Shown here piece after piece: positions 34,181-46,300 of a stretch of DNA of 64,000 nt. The first letter of the stretch is position 1, and each line of letters begins with the position of its first letter. Origin of the DNA: Phytophthora sp. 'mugwort' (Eukaryota > Oomycota > Peronosporomycetes > Peronosporales > Peronosporaceae); assembly GCA_033558025.1 (NCBI GenBank), contig JAUCEF010000010.1, positions 2,319,001 through 2,383,000 on the forward strand. The letters are read 5' to 3'. The position numbers and the translations under genes are program-made. The notes beneath the pieces were generated by a model. That model had not been told where the DNA came from. It saw only the letters and a program-made list of their open reading frames with translations, and searched no databases.

Positions 34181-35288
34181 GAAGGATAAAGCAGTTTGAC
34201 CTTTCATGACATTGACTTTTACTAAATACCGGTAGTTTTGCCAGCACCGGGGGCCTTATGTGACCCCGGGTGCCCGCCAAACGCTTCATATGTGCATACT
34301 GCCAACATCTCCGGCTTAATACCCTCCTCATAATTACAAGTTTACCTTTGCGTTTTTCTGGTTCATTCATTTTCGTGTGTTCGCTCTTTACCTTCATGTG
34401 TGCGTCCAAGACATCCAAGAACGCCATCAAATCCGCGAAGGAGTTCAGGGCCATGTGCATTGCTGCGATCAAGACGTACACGACTTCGAATCAGTGATGA
34501 GGCTATCCGTCATCTGCGATTTACCATGAATACGACGATTGGGTCTGCATGATTTCTCCCTGAAACAATATAAGAGATCTTCGCCCATCTCGCTGAACGA
34601 AAGAAGCGCCGCGTTGGACTCGAAGACATGCGCGAGTAGCTCGTCCCATCGGCTGCTGCTGACGACGAGGCCTTGGAAGGAGCGGTAAACACCACTACTA
34701 AATGGCACGAAAGCGAGCCGGAGCACTACGTCGACAAGCTGCTTCAGTGGAAGCGCGAGGGGAGGAAGACGTACTACCTGTGAACTGGGAGTCGACGTGA
34801 GGCCTGAAGAGCAACCTGAACAATACGCTTGTCACTGCCTTTGAGAAAGAGCGCCGCCTGCTCCCCCCCCCCCCCCCCCCCCCCGCAAGATTATGTCACA
34901 GTAGTACCGCATTAACACTAAGCTTAACCCCCAAATGGAACAGCAAAGTAACCTCATTACAGAGTACGCCAACAGGCATTTTAAGTGCAGCACACTTTCG
35001 GAACTGCTATGTTAACCGCAATGCAAGCACGCCCGTCGCATACAAAACAGCAGAGGCGGCCGTATATCGCATATATATATATATATATACGAGGCGGCGG
35101 ATCATTGGGCTGCAGAGACAGGAGAGCGGCCACTTGTGGGATAGGAGAAAAAAAAGCGACAATGGCGCTAGCGATGCCCCACAAGCCTAAGAATGTTGTA
35201 ATTACCACCTTTGTGGGTTTTACCCACCTTTAGTATAATAACTACACGTATCACTGCCGTAAAAACAACCTTAGGCTCTTTTACTTCC
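34181..35288. other. Intergenic stretch with simple repeats
   Basis: No intact gene. There is a 22-base C run at 34863-34884 and an AT dinucleotide repeat at about 35071-35089. Plus-strand DNA around 34270-34800 looks like broken coding sequence of an unknown element. Confidence 0.4.
34863..34884. repeat. Homopolymer C22
   Basis: Twenty-two consecutive C. Shorter runs exist at 24236-24249 (C14), 34023-34035 (C13) and 18059-18069 (G11). Confidence 0.95.
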
Positions 35289-37061
35289 AACGGATTTTAT
35301 CATATAGTACCCGGGTTACTATTCTTTAGGGCCCCCAAAAATTTTGAAGAGGGGGTCACTATATGAGTAACGGTTTATAAATATTGGCCGTATAGTGTAC
35401 TTCCCGAGACAGGTGATAAACAATCTTACAATCCAATGTATCCGGAGTCTATTTAAAAAAAATATATATATGAAGTGGATATCTTAAACATTTCTCGATC
35501 CGCTTGAGTCACACTCACCGCCCATCCAACCAATGCTTCTGTGTCGCCTACCGCTGCTACTCGTCTATGAGCTCGATATCGTACAGTGCATTGGCCAGGT
35601 CGTTGTCTACCTCACCCCCATCATCGGACTGCTCAATTTTCCCTTCTTTATCCCATTCCTGTTGGAATCGCCTGCCATACACGTCGTGCCTTCAAATGAA
35701 CAGTCGTCTGGAACGGGGGAGAACCCGGCACTTGCAATAGAGCTGTCAATGGTGGACTGATCAGTATCTTTCCAGGTTTTCTGCACCCACCCAGCAATAA
35801 CTTCAACACGCGGAGGACGGGATTTCCTGCGCGGGTGTACTCCACACGATCGGAGTTTTTCCACTCGCCGATTAACCCAGACAGTAAATCCTTGAACTGT
35901 TTGTAAATGCCAATGTCACCCGCCTGCAGGTACGCAGTGAGTCCCCCAGGAATCACACACATCGCTATGTCACGACCCGAGCATTTCAACTTCACACTCT
36001 TGGAAATGTGGGCCCTCATGCTGCCCCACATCAGCGCTTTCCCGTCTGCTTGTAATACTGCGGGGAAAACAGTGTATATCCAATTGCATAATCGGCCCAG
36101 GCCTTCGGTTGATACGCCACATAAGTCCTCCCAATCTTTGAGATCGAGCGTGACCCCTTCTTGTGCTTCCATATCACTAGATGTGGTAATCTTACACCAG
36201 TAACCGTGACTGCAAGCACCACAATCACTCTCATGGATGCAAATCCAGTCGATTTCACGACGACGTGGCGTCTTCCACGGATTTCTACAGTCAGTTCACT
36301 AGCGTCTTCATAATATACAGCAGTCTCGTGCATCAGTACAATGTGCGCGAAGTTGAATGTGTACTTTTTATCACTCAAGTACCGCATGTACGCGACTGCA
36401 TGACCGATAAGTTGCTCATCACTCAGCGTCGTGAGATTGGTCCGACGTCGGAGAGACAGGTCGTTGCGTTTCATAAAACTGTTCACCCAGTGTGAGGATG
36501 CTTGGAAAGTCCGAGTCGAGCCGTCATCAAGCTCACTGTGAATCTGCAACGCTTCAATTGCAATCCACTCCCTAGTAACCTTCTCTTTCTTGAGTCTCCT
36601 CAGCACAATCATCTCCAGCAGGAGATCCTCCAGTACACCCAGGGCTTTCTTGCGACCGCCACCAGGCAGGCGCTGTTGATGGGGGGTCCCTGCCCAGATT
36701 TCATTGCGCTTGCGCCACCAGCGCCTAACTGTTCCAAGATCCAGATCCCAGCCTCGTTCGCGGAAGTAAGGCACAGCGCGACTTGTGCAGTGTTGATCCA
36801 GTCGAGCACTTCTTTCTTCTTCCACATGGGGATAGCGTTGCGTCTGGTCGTCGCCATTTCGAATATGAAGACGTACTGGGTGTTGTTGTTGAAAAGATAA
36901 GCCTTCGAGGACGTGAGGACGGTGAGATCGTTTTTAATTTGTAGACCGGATTTATATTTATACCGGGTCTCTATTTGATACAGGCTTTTATACATTTGAA
37001 CAAGTAAATGTTAGCACCGGGCTTTTAATTTATACGGGGCTTTTATACGGTAAAATCCGTT
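35289..37061 (-). mobile_element. Second pogo-like DNA transposon, ends defined by an 18-bp inverted repeat
   Basis: AACGGATTTTATCATATA at 35289-35306 is repeated inverted, with two mismatches, at 37044-37061. Between them lies a minus-strand pogo-type transposase relic. The span of 1773 bp is close to that of the element at 21174-22969. The exact target duplication is not clear. The two elements have unrelated terminal repeats and diverged transposases, so they belong to different families. Confidence 0.65.
35648..36857 (-). pseudogene. pogo-type DDE transposase with altered catalytic residues
   Basis: The frame starts MATTRRNAIPMWKKKEVLDW (ATG 36857), shifts once near 36800, and continues as a 264-residue frame with helix-turn-helix-like segments (VRRWWRKRNEIW, HWVNSFMKRNDLSLRRRT). 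The catalytic core reads IVLMHETAVYYED, with His where related transposases have the first Asp (MDET). A further frame change near 36150 leads to MWGSMRAHISKSVK, where WDS is expected at the second Asp, and to YLQAGDIGIYKQFKD at the third acidic site. With two of three catalytic acidic residues replaced and two frameshifts, the enzyme is inactive. Confidence 0.66.
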
Positions 37062-40000
37062 AGTTGTGGACCCCGATTCTTGTGTCGGTCCCTCATTTGT
37101 CAAAATCCGCCAAGGTAGAGCACATGTCGCCTGGGCCAAATCTAAGCAAAATAGAATCATCGTTTTCTGGGCACACGGGCCGTTTTGGGGACTGACATTC
37201 TGCCTACAAAGTGCACGCTTCGAACAAAAGGAACATATGCTTATTTCTCCATTTGAAAATGATCCGTGGAAAACTATGCCTAAAAGAGGGGAAAGCCTCC
37301 GTCTATGAGCACGGAGAGCACTTCGCCGAGGCCCCGTCGCATAAAGCGTTTTTAAAAAAAAAACGCTTTATGCGACGGGGCCTCGGTCTCAAGTGCATAG
37401 AAGATGATTTTTACCGGAGTTGGCCAGGCGCAAAAATTTTACACATTTAGTTGGCGCAACCGGCACTCACCATTTCGGAATGTATATGAGGCCATGTCAT
37501 ACCAAATGATGCTTATCCACCGTTTAGAGCTATATCTATAATACCGATTGTTTTTCAGCTACATCTTCTCCGTTTGACCAGAGGTACAACTCCCAATGAA
37601 CTGGAAAACTTTCAGTCTTCCACGACCTGATGAGGCGGTTGATATGAGCTTACAGCCGGTGCTGCAGGGCTGGCTGGGCGTTGTGTGGTTACAAATAACA
37701 GCTCGTTAGATAATCGCCTCCGAAGATGAGTTATGATTCTTCGTACAAAAGCGAACTTTTGAGGAACGGGCTGTTTTGTGTTTCAAAACTAAACTGAGCG
37801 TTCACAACCAGACACGACGACCAAGATCACCAACGACATAATAGTCGAGCAACCGAGTAAGACTCGGCGTGTTTAACAGTATGGTCCACATCTCGCGTGA
37901 AGACGGATCTTCATGAGTTACAAGCCGCTTGATACAGAGCTCTACAATAACTTAATCGGTTTGAAGCAGTTCCAGTGGTTTGGGATGGATGCGTCTAATG
38001 TTGGTGTTGTGGCGTGTAATAAGAGCCTGAGTTGCGATCCCGAGAAGAAATATCTGCGCAAAAAGGTCGATGGCGTGTTGACAGAGAACAGTAAAGTCGC
38101 CAGAGCGTTCGCCGACTTACTCGAATCGTTGCCGGTACCCGGGAGTACCAGAATGATACCATGTTTGCTATCCCTACCAGGCAGGAAGGCGATGCCGCTA
38201 AGGTAGCTAAACAGTCGCGTCTTTGTCGCGTCGTGCTGCAATGGCAGCTGCAGCTAAGGCTAACCAGGCTCGACGAGGCAGGGACGACGACGAAGCAATC
38301 AGGAAGAAGTCGCGCAAGTCTAACCGAGCATAGGTGCCATTCAGTTGAATACTTAAGTTCAGTAGTAAAACGGAATGATACTTATTGCACAAGATGTCAC
38401 GCTTATGAAATGTAAGTTGATACATCCCTTTTGAAGTCATTCCGCTTGAAATTTGAGCAAACAAAAGCCTTCATCTGCTTCGCAGCACAATGTTACATCA
38501 AACTAGCCAAAGATAAACAAATGCGTTTTCTATCTGGGGTGGGATACATTTTTTGGAAGAGCTATAACGTTGTCGGATCCAGCTTATCGAGACCGCGACG
38601 GGCCTCAAATTAAAGAGGTGATGTCCGCATTGCAGTGAATGCGCTCAAATCGCGATCCGTACCTTGATGGTCAAGTATTTTGTTTTGTTTGACGCCGTCT
38701 CGTATACGATAACATGGATATTGGGTCACATCTGTTACTGGCAAGCATTTAGGACAGCGGGTGTTTTTGCGACTAAAATTAACCCCGTCGAGACATTTGA
38801 CAACGTATCGAAAAAGGACTACACCCTGCGCCGTCGCCTGACCATGGGGGCGCTACTTCAAAACCGCAGCGCTGGGAATTTTTGTCCGTTTTCATTTCCA
38901 TCGTCCAGTCGGCTTTCTTTGGTTCGACGTGCCAAAAAGACGGCACGATGAAACTTACTGCAATTATGGCAAGGTAATGCAACTCTTGCGGTTCCGGAAG
39001 TCGTGATGGTCGTGTGTGTGTAATAGTGGGCAGTTCGTCGTGTCAAAGTTAATCCAACGACTACGAAGCGCTCCGAGATCGGCATAGCCGTTTCTGCCCA
39101 GGATCCAAATACACGAAGATGGAGGTGCTTCACCAGCCTCTGATGGGATGGCCTGTTCAGCCACACGTTCAATGGTGTACCTGCAGTTTTTTTATTCGTC
39201 GCATCTACGTCTTGTATGCTCTACAAATGACCAGTCGCAATGATATTCAAAGGAGACAGCTTCAAGTGAGCCGAACGACAAAGAACCGAAAAGAGGACTC
39301 CCCACAGATTCGTTGGCAGGCCGTGCTCGCTCGTTGATCCAGCCTTGATTTGGTAACGCTCTAGAGCGAGGATCATCCGACGTGGGAGGGTTTCAAAGGT
39401 TGGAATAATAATGGATAGTGGATGGCAGTGCAACAAACCCGAGCGTTTTAGGCTAACCACATTCTTAACGGTCATGGTTATTGGAGCTTCCAGTGCACGA
39501 TATCCACGTTCGCACGAGCTGTGGTCATGGGGAATCTGCGAACTGATCTATGATATGATGCCACCTGATATTTTCTTTGGTTGGTAAGCCCATACTCCTC
39601 CATCTTGAGTCTGAGTCGATGCATACACCTTCTTGTTGGGTTAGTCTAAATCTGTTGCCACACAGCTGCCCGTGTCTTCGGAGGTCGATCATTGATGATT
39701 AATTTCTTCATGAAAGCTCTAAGCTCAGCAACATTGAGATCAGCGGCATTTCGCGTTGTGAGAGGTCAAGTACATCGGGCGCTCCAGCACTCTTAAAATA
39801 TATTATTTAGCCGCGTGACCGGTTTGAACACATACTTCTACCTGTGTACGTTACAGTGCTATCGGGAGCGTCCCAACGAATTAGGCTTCCGCGTCGTTCC
39901 AGCAGTCGTCACACGCATATTGTTATCACATCTCGTTACTGTACTGCGCTGTAATCTGGGCGCCAGCCTTGACCTCTTTTACCATTCTCAATCCGATCTC

Positions 40001-40363
40001 AAATAATAAATAAAAATAAAGTAGAATCCTAAAACTCAACACTAATAAAACTCCCTCCGTCCGTCCGTCTGTCACGCCATAACGTGATTTCTAGCCGCAA
40101 TCTCATTGGCTGCCGAGCACAGCGAAGGCGGTCCTCATTCCCTAAAACAACCTTCCGCCGTTAGTGGGAAATATAATAAAACGATTGGTTGGAAACTTGA
40201 AATAGAGGCCGTCACATGCAGGGCGTGTGAGGCGCGAGTGGTGTCGCTCCCGCTCGGTCTTGACGGGCTGGGACTGCAACGCATAGGCAGGTCCACCTGC
40301 TGGGACCAAAACTAAACCCACCGCCACGTAGCGGCGTCGCTGAGCTAGCCGGTTTAATGAAAA
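37062..40363. other. Gene-poor stretch with broken coding-like fragments
   Basis: Short plus-strand frames at 37913-38206 and minus-strand frames at 39172-38858 and 39475-39221 may be pieces of old elements, but I recognise no family. The perfect hairpin at 37326-37386 is described separately. A GC-rich end-like sequence near 40318-40348 (a short stem followed by CTAG) resembles a Helitron 3' end only weakly. Confidence 0.35.
37326..37386. repeat. Perfect 28-bp stem hairpin with A5 loop
   Basis: Arms 37326-37353 and 37359-37386 are exact reverse complements. The stem is GC-rich outside (CCGAGGCCCCGTCGC) and ends in T5/A5 next to the loop. Confidence 0.95.
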
Positions 40364-40417
40364 AATGTATATCATGTGTTATTACTTTTACTCAAGTAAT
40401 AACACATGATATACATT
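40364..40417. repeat. Perfect 24-bp stem hairpin with 6-base loop
   Basis: Arms 40364-40387 (AATGTATATCATGTG...) and 40394-40417 are exact reverse complements around TTACTC. The stem is AT-rich. A smaller 10-bp inverted repeat (TGGATCGATT...AATCGATCCA) lies nearby at about 40520-40545. Confidence 0.95.
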
Positions 40418-41991
40418 ATTTCATACACTTCGCAAGGGACCTGTGCACTTATTATCAATAATCCGTCCACTGTATCCTTTGCACGTGGATAGTATTGTGC
40501 GTTCGATTTAAAATTTTCCTGGATCGATTGGTTGAATCGATCCAGAGAAACTGATTCACCAATCGCCCCACCTATCATCAAGAATGAAATCTATGCATGT
40601 TTAGAGGCTTTTCTCTACAAAAAGCAGCGGCAGTTCCAGACTTGCGTCATGCCAGCCACGCCGCGGGTTCGCCACGTCCACGCAGCCTTACACGCCTCTC
40701 GCCGTACCCGTTGCGAAGTCGCACCCCGACGCCAAGCAGCTCCCCTCCGACCTCGCAGCCCTCGCTGGATAGGCGAGTAGATGCCGGTAACGTAGGACAC
40801 GGTCACTACAAGCGACTGCAGCAACGGTGCAGCAGCTGACCACTACGTCTCCATCCACTCCACGGCCTGCCACACTCACTACGTCTGGTTCTGCACGAGC
40901 TTTTGTGCCTTTGGCAGCGTCTGCAGCTGCACCATCTACACCTTCAGCGGCAACATCGCTGCCACGACCAGGTGGTGCACCCCACGCGGCCGCAGAACCA
41001 GACCAAGCAGCTTCAAACCATCTGTACCAGTTGCTGTTGAGGCCGGTGGTTAAAGCAACAATTGCTCAACGTGATACATCGGCTGAGACCCTCGACGACG
41101 TCGTTATCAACGGCTGGGGAGTCATTCCACGAAATCATGCACAAGATTTGGAACATGTTCAGCGGCCGGGTAAAGTGCAGAGCGGTGCGGACAGACGCCG
41201 AATGGTCTGTCGAGACCCCGCGAGGTCGCTGAATGGGATCGTGTCATGCAGTTCAGGACCAAAACGAAGGCGGTGGAGTCCACCAAGTCAGAGCAGGCGT
41301 GGAGGCAGTGGCTGCTGAAAATGCGAGGGCATACAGTCACGCTCGTAATCTACGAATATGGATTGTCGATTGCAAGAGCCAAGACTGAGACGCATTCGTT
41401 ACAGCCTGCATCCAACCCGAGGAGAACCGATCGTGCTGGCGCAACCGTCGAGTCTTCGTAGCGAGATGTTGTGGAAAGACTTCAAGAGCAGTGGGGGACA
41501 ACATTCCAAGGCGACGGTGTTGTTTGGCGTCTGTGGGCCAATCATCTGACGCGGAACTTCAACAGATCGACGTGGGAGGCTGCGGTTCAACAACCCCCAC
41601 CTGACTTCATCGCGAATCTGCTTCGACTCGTGGATTCCCAGGTAGGCAACACGTGGCCGGGTTACTCGGTGGCCAACTTGGCGCTAGATGTTGTGGAGGC
41701 AAGCATTGCTGATTAACAGGATCTGCGTCGACGATGGGAATTGCTTGGACAGTATTTCGATGAAAATGAACGCCGGTTGGAAATACGCAAGAGCGCTATC
41801 GTGGGCTTTTTACGCGACATTGTCCCTTCTACTCGTGACGAGGTGATCGACCCTCTTCAAATTGAGACCGTCGAAGACACAGAGCACGCCGAGTAAGGAA
41901 TTGAAGCTTGCGTGTTTAATGGTTTAGGCTACCCTTACGATTCAAGCTCCGCAAAATCTAATTCATCTTAGTTGCGTTCAGTAGCAGCGAG
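40418..41991 (+). other. Unrecognised plus-strand coding-like chain
   Basis: Plus frames 40827-41318, 41246-41461 and 41471-41716 look like consecutive pieces of one decayed gene. The first is Ala/Pro/Ser-rich; the last has VWRLWANHLTRNFNRSTWEAAV and WPGYSVANLALDVVEASIAD and continues after one stop as DLRRRWELLGQYFDENERRLEIRKSAIVGFLRDIV to about 41896. The composition suggests a helical protein. I do not recognise a family. Its position beside a DDE transposase relic suggests an element-associated accessory gene, which is inference only. Confidence 0.35.
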
Positions 41992-42970
41992 TTAAGCTCT
42001 GTTCTCGTTAGAAAGAAGTCCCACGGGATCGAAGTAGCCTTGCTTTTCCCTTCCACAGTGGTCAAACACCTTGCTCATGTCAAAACCTTTGAAGCGTTGG
42101 AATGTTTGGACGACGAATGGAATTAAATCCCGCCCGCTAGCTTCAGAGTAGCGTCGTTGAAAAGAGCGCTTGATGTAGCCGAAGAGGAACTCGATAGGAT
42201 TAAAAAAGCGGACAGTACACCGGCAAGAAGATCATCACGACACCGACACTTTGTAGATAGTGAATAATTTCAGGGTGCCGGTGAATGGTCGCCCCATCCA
42301 TGATCCAGACTGAATTAGGCCCATGGTATTGACGGATCAGCCCTCCTGCGGCGTGTACCAGATTTTGACAGCACTTAGTGAACTCTAGCCGATCGAAAGT
42401 CCCTTCCGTATTGAAGTAGTCGATAATGCCGTTGACGCCTATAAAGGACAAGATCGATACCCGCGTTTTCCGCTCAACGTCCCCACGGATTGCTACTTTT
42501 TTCCCTTGGACGGCGCAACCTCGCTTGCGAACCATCCCTCGGTTGTCGGATGACACCTCATCGAGGAACACGAGGTTCAGATGGCTCCAGTCGACCTAGC
42601 TGAGCTCTTCCACGAAACGGAAGACGTCCTGCTCCTTGATGTGAATCGCCCTGAGCACTAACATTTTCCACGTCAGTTCAAACGAGTGGATAATGCGCCA
42701 CTGAAGTTTTGGAGATGTCGGTGCTGTTCGCTCGTCTGAAGGCATCCTGAGCTTCATCTAGGTATGAGAGCGGGTGTTGCTGGTAGTAGTTAAACAACCA
42801 CACCCGATGTTGCTCCGTGTACTTCCTCTCTCGGGTAGTTCGGGCACGGTGGAACGCTCCGGTCTCGTAGTAGGTGTGCAGCCAATTTGTCGATCATGTG
42901 CTCCGACTTATTAAAGACGTGGGCGAGGTGACTTCTCGAATAGCCGAGATGATGTGCGCGTAGAGGCAAT
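41992..42970 (-). pseudogene. DDE_3 / IS630-Tc1-type transposase, frameshifted
   Basis: The minus strand reads LVFLDEVSSDNRGMVRKRG (first catalytic Asp, about 42565), SVWIMDGATIHRHPEII (second Asp, about 42310-42290) and, after an extra T in a T run near 42208, NPIEFLFGYIKRSFQRRY (third catalytic Glu), continuing to a stop at 41992. Upstream, in broken frames, are HTH-like pieces (GYSRSHLAHVFNKS near 42950; YLDEAQDAFRRAN near 42760). The D-D-E order and motifs match DDE_3 superfamily transposases of the IS630/Tc1 group. Frameshifts on both sides of the core make it a relic. I found no terminal repeats. Confidence 0.68.
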
Positions 42971-43314
42971 GGTAAATAGTGTTGGGGTGCGCGTGTTGCC
43001 GTGTTACCGCTTCCTCCATGTTGAGGTGACTGTGAGTGCGCGCTCTTGGCACTTCAGGATTCGAACATTGGCCAATTACCGTCCAGGTTTAATTGGCTGC
43101 CCGAACCGCGCTCTTTTGGCAATTTTGGACAGAATTGACAGCAACATAACTTATTATACTGACGTTAATTTAGTAATCCAAATTGTCCTGGCCGCGTCCA
43201 GGAGAAGCAAATAGTCATTTCAACTTTTCAACATTTTCAGCATAAGTTTTCCAAAATTCAACATTCTCCCTTGCAACCTTCCAGTCCGCACTGCCGTCGC
43301 GAGGATCGGCGGCC
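42971..43314 (+). promoter_or_regulatory. Upstream region of the SWR1-class gene
   Basis: This 344-bp stretch separates the transposase relic from the SWR1-class ATG. ACATTCTCCCTT at 43261-43272 is a weak match to the oomycete initiator, about 45 bp before the ATG. Confidence 0.3.
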
Positions 43315-46300
43315 ATGGCGAACGCGCGACTCAAGCAGGCAAGGCGCCGCGCGTCCTCCCGCGTCCCAGACGCCGCTCAACCTGCAGCTCATTCCCATCC
43401 TCAGACGCATCCAGCGTCGACTGCCGCTCCAGGCTCCATCACGTCTCAAGATGAGCCAATTACCGACGCTCAGAACGATCGCGAGGCCCTCGAGTCCGCT
43501 CTCTCGGAGCGGAAATGCGCGTTAGAGACTCAAATCCTGTCCTTGACACTTGGCAAGACTATCCACAAGGAGACGGAGCCTGGTTGCGACGCGTCGGGGC
43601 GGCGCGTTACCCGCTGCCACCGCGATTTCCTGCTCCAAGAGATGGAGTGGATGGCTGCAGACTTCAGCCAGGAGCGCAAGTGGCGTCTCCGCAACGCCAA
43701 GACACTCAGCCAGGCGCTTGTTTCGCATCTGGATCGACAGGAACAGCGACTCGCCCGGCAAAAGAAGAGCGAGGAGGTCGCAAGACGTCGAACAGCAGCC
43801 AGAGTGGGTCGAGACGTCAAGAAATTCTGGACGAAGATTGATAAGATCATTGCCTTTAAGGTGAAGCTCCAGGCGGATGAACTGAGACAGAGACACATGC
43901 ACAGACACTTGGTGCAGCTCGTGGAGCAGACGGAGAAGTACTCGACAGCGCTGGCTGCGAGTTTCCAGGAGGCACAGCGGGTCCAAGAAGAGCAAAGGAC
44001 GGAATATTCCTGTTTGGAGGTGGAAACGGAGGAGAAAAGTAGTGAGGATGGCGAGTATGAGATGTCGGAGGTGGAAGAAGATGACGAATCGACTATTGCA
44101 GCGGAAGAAAGGAGACGTGGATCGATTTCAAAAGGACAAGCAGCAGCGGAAGTTGCCGCGTTGCAGGAAGAAGGAGATATGCCAATTGAGGAGCTTCGAG
44201 AGAGATATTCTATTATGGAGGAAAATAGCGATAGTAGTGAGGATGACGACTTCGAGTTGATGGAGGAGGAAGAAGACGATGAGACGACGATCGCTGCTGA
44301 AGAACGACGAAATGGACCAATATCAAGGAGACAGGCAGCTGCAGAGATGACCGCGTTACAGGAAGATAATGAATTATCGATCGAGGAGCTACGGACACGA
44401 TATGCAGAAGCATTAGAGGCTCATGACGAGCAGTTGCCTGCGACGGATGAACATAATAACATGGAGGAAAATCATGACGAGGAGACTGGAGATGATGAGT
44501 TTGTGCCATCTAGATGTGAAGAAGAGGAGCAGGTTGATGACGAGACTACGATTGAAGAAGAAGAAAGATTGGAGAGTGGTGTTTCTCCATCTCAGAGAGC
44601 AGAAGAGCTAAGATTACTTCAAGAAGAGGGAGATCTGTCTATTGAACAGCTTCGAGCACGATATGCAGCGATATCAGATGACGAAGTGTTGAGCAATTAC
44701 GAATATGAAGACTCTGGATCTGATGACGCAGTGGATAGATATCGAGACCACGAAGCTGGCGAGATGAAGGCTCAAGTGATTGATCCGCCGTCGACTTCTG
44801 TGACTGCTACAGAAACTTTACCAGCAAGAAAGAATGGCTATAAACGGCCTTATCTCCTGACATCGCGGCTTGATCTGCGAGAATACCAAGAAGCTGGTGT
44901 GAATTGGCTTATCAGCATGTGCGAGCGACGCATCAACGGCATCCTCGCAGATGAAATGGGTCTCGGGAAGACCATTCAGACGATTACTCTGTTAGCTCAT
45001 CTCGCATGTGCCCAGGGACTCTGGGGGCCTCACCTAATTGTGGTACCTACGAGTTGTCTTGTGAATTGGGAAATGGAGTTCAAACGCTGGTGTCCCGCAT
45101 TCAAAGTGTTAACGTATTTTGGCTCGGCAAAGCGTCGGAAGGAGCTACGACAAGGCTGGTCGAAGCAAAACGCGTTCCAAGTGTGTATTACCAGCTACCA
45201 ACTTGTGGTGCAAGATGCGCATTGTTTTAAACGCAAAAAGTGGTATTACCTTATCCTGGATGAAGCCCATAACATCAAGAATTGGAAGAGTTTAAGGTGG
45301 CAAACGTTGCTGACGTTTAGTTCCCAGCGTCGACTGTTACTCACCGGGACACCGCTCCAGAATAATTTGTTGGAGCTCTGGGCGCTTATGCATTTCTTAA
45401 TGCCGCATGTGTTTGCGTCTCGTAAAGAATTTAGCTACTGGTTCCAGAATCCGTTGGCGCTTATGGTGGAAAATGGCAGTGATCCGACCCAATCCGGGGA
45501 CAATGGTGTGGAAGGTGGCAAGGATTTGGTGACACAATTGCATGGCATCATTCGTCCATTCGTCTTACGTCGATTGAAGAAAGATGTGGCGAAGCAATTG
45601 CCTGGTAAGTTTGAGCACGTGATCACATGTCAATTGTCGAAACGACAGCGATTTCTGTATGAGGATTTCATTTCTCGAAGCAGTACACGTCGTGCAATGT
45701 TTGGCCGTGGCAAAGGACGTGGTGCCAATTTCATGAGTATGATGAACGTCCTTATGCAACTGCGAAAGGTATGCAATCATCCTGATTTGTTTGAGCCACG
45801 TCCTATTGCGTCTCCGTTGGATATGTCTAGTATTCACGTGTATATCCCCTCACGCTGTGGATATTTGGTGGACGAGATTGTCAATGAACGTCCTTGTGTA
45901 CCATTTTGGACAGGTAGGAACTTCCCAGGGCTGGAATTGATGCGTAGCGACAAGTTCCACTCGAAACGACGCAGACAATTGTGCTTTTATGACGTGAGTG
46001 CTCCGTTTCCAGATGATACAGTTGCTACGGTGCCGTTGACGTATGAAGGGAAGAAAGATATCGTGCGAAGGATGATGAAACTTGCAGCAATGCGGCGGAA
46101 ATACTGGGAAACGAAGCGTGCAAGTGTAGCACAGCTGCAAACGCTTCATGTTGGACTGTATCTGGATGAACCAGTGTTTGGAGATGCTCTTATCCGGGCT
46201 TGCACGATGCCAACGTTCATTTCATTAGCAATGGAAGTTCACATACATCGCACTCGACCTTTTCTCGACACGCGTGAGCCTACACAAGCTCTACAAGTGT

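Noticed and set aside
40318..40350. Helitron 3' end
   Set aside because: Only a 4-bp stem and a CTAG; no helicase or matching 5' end is visible.
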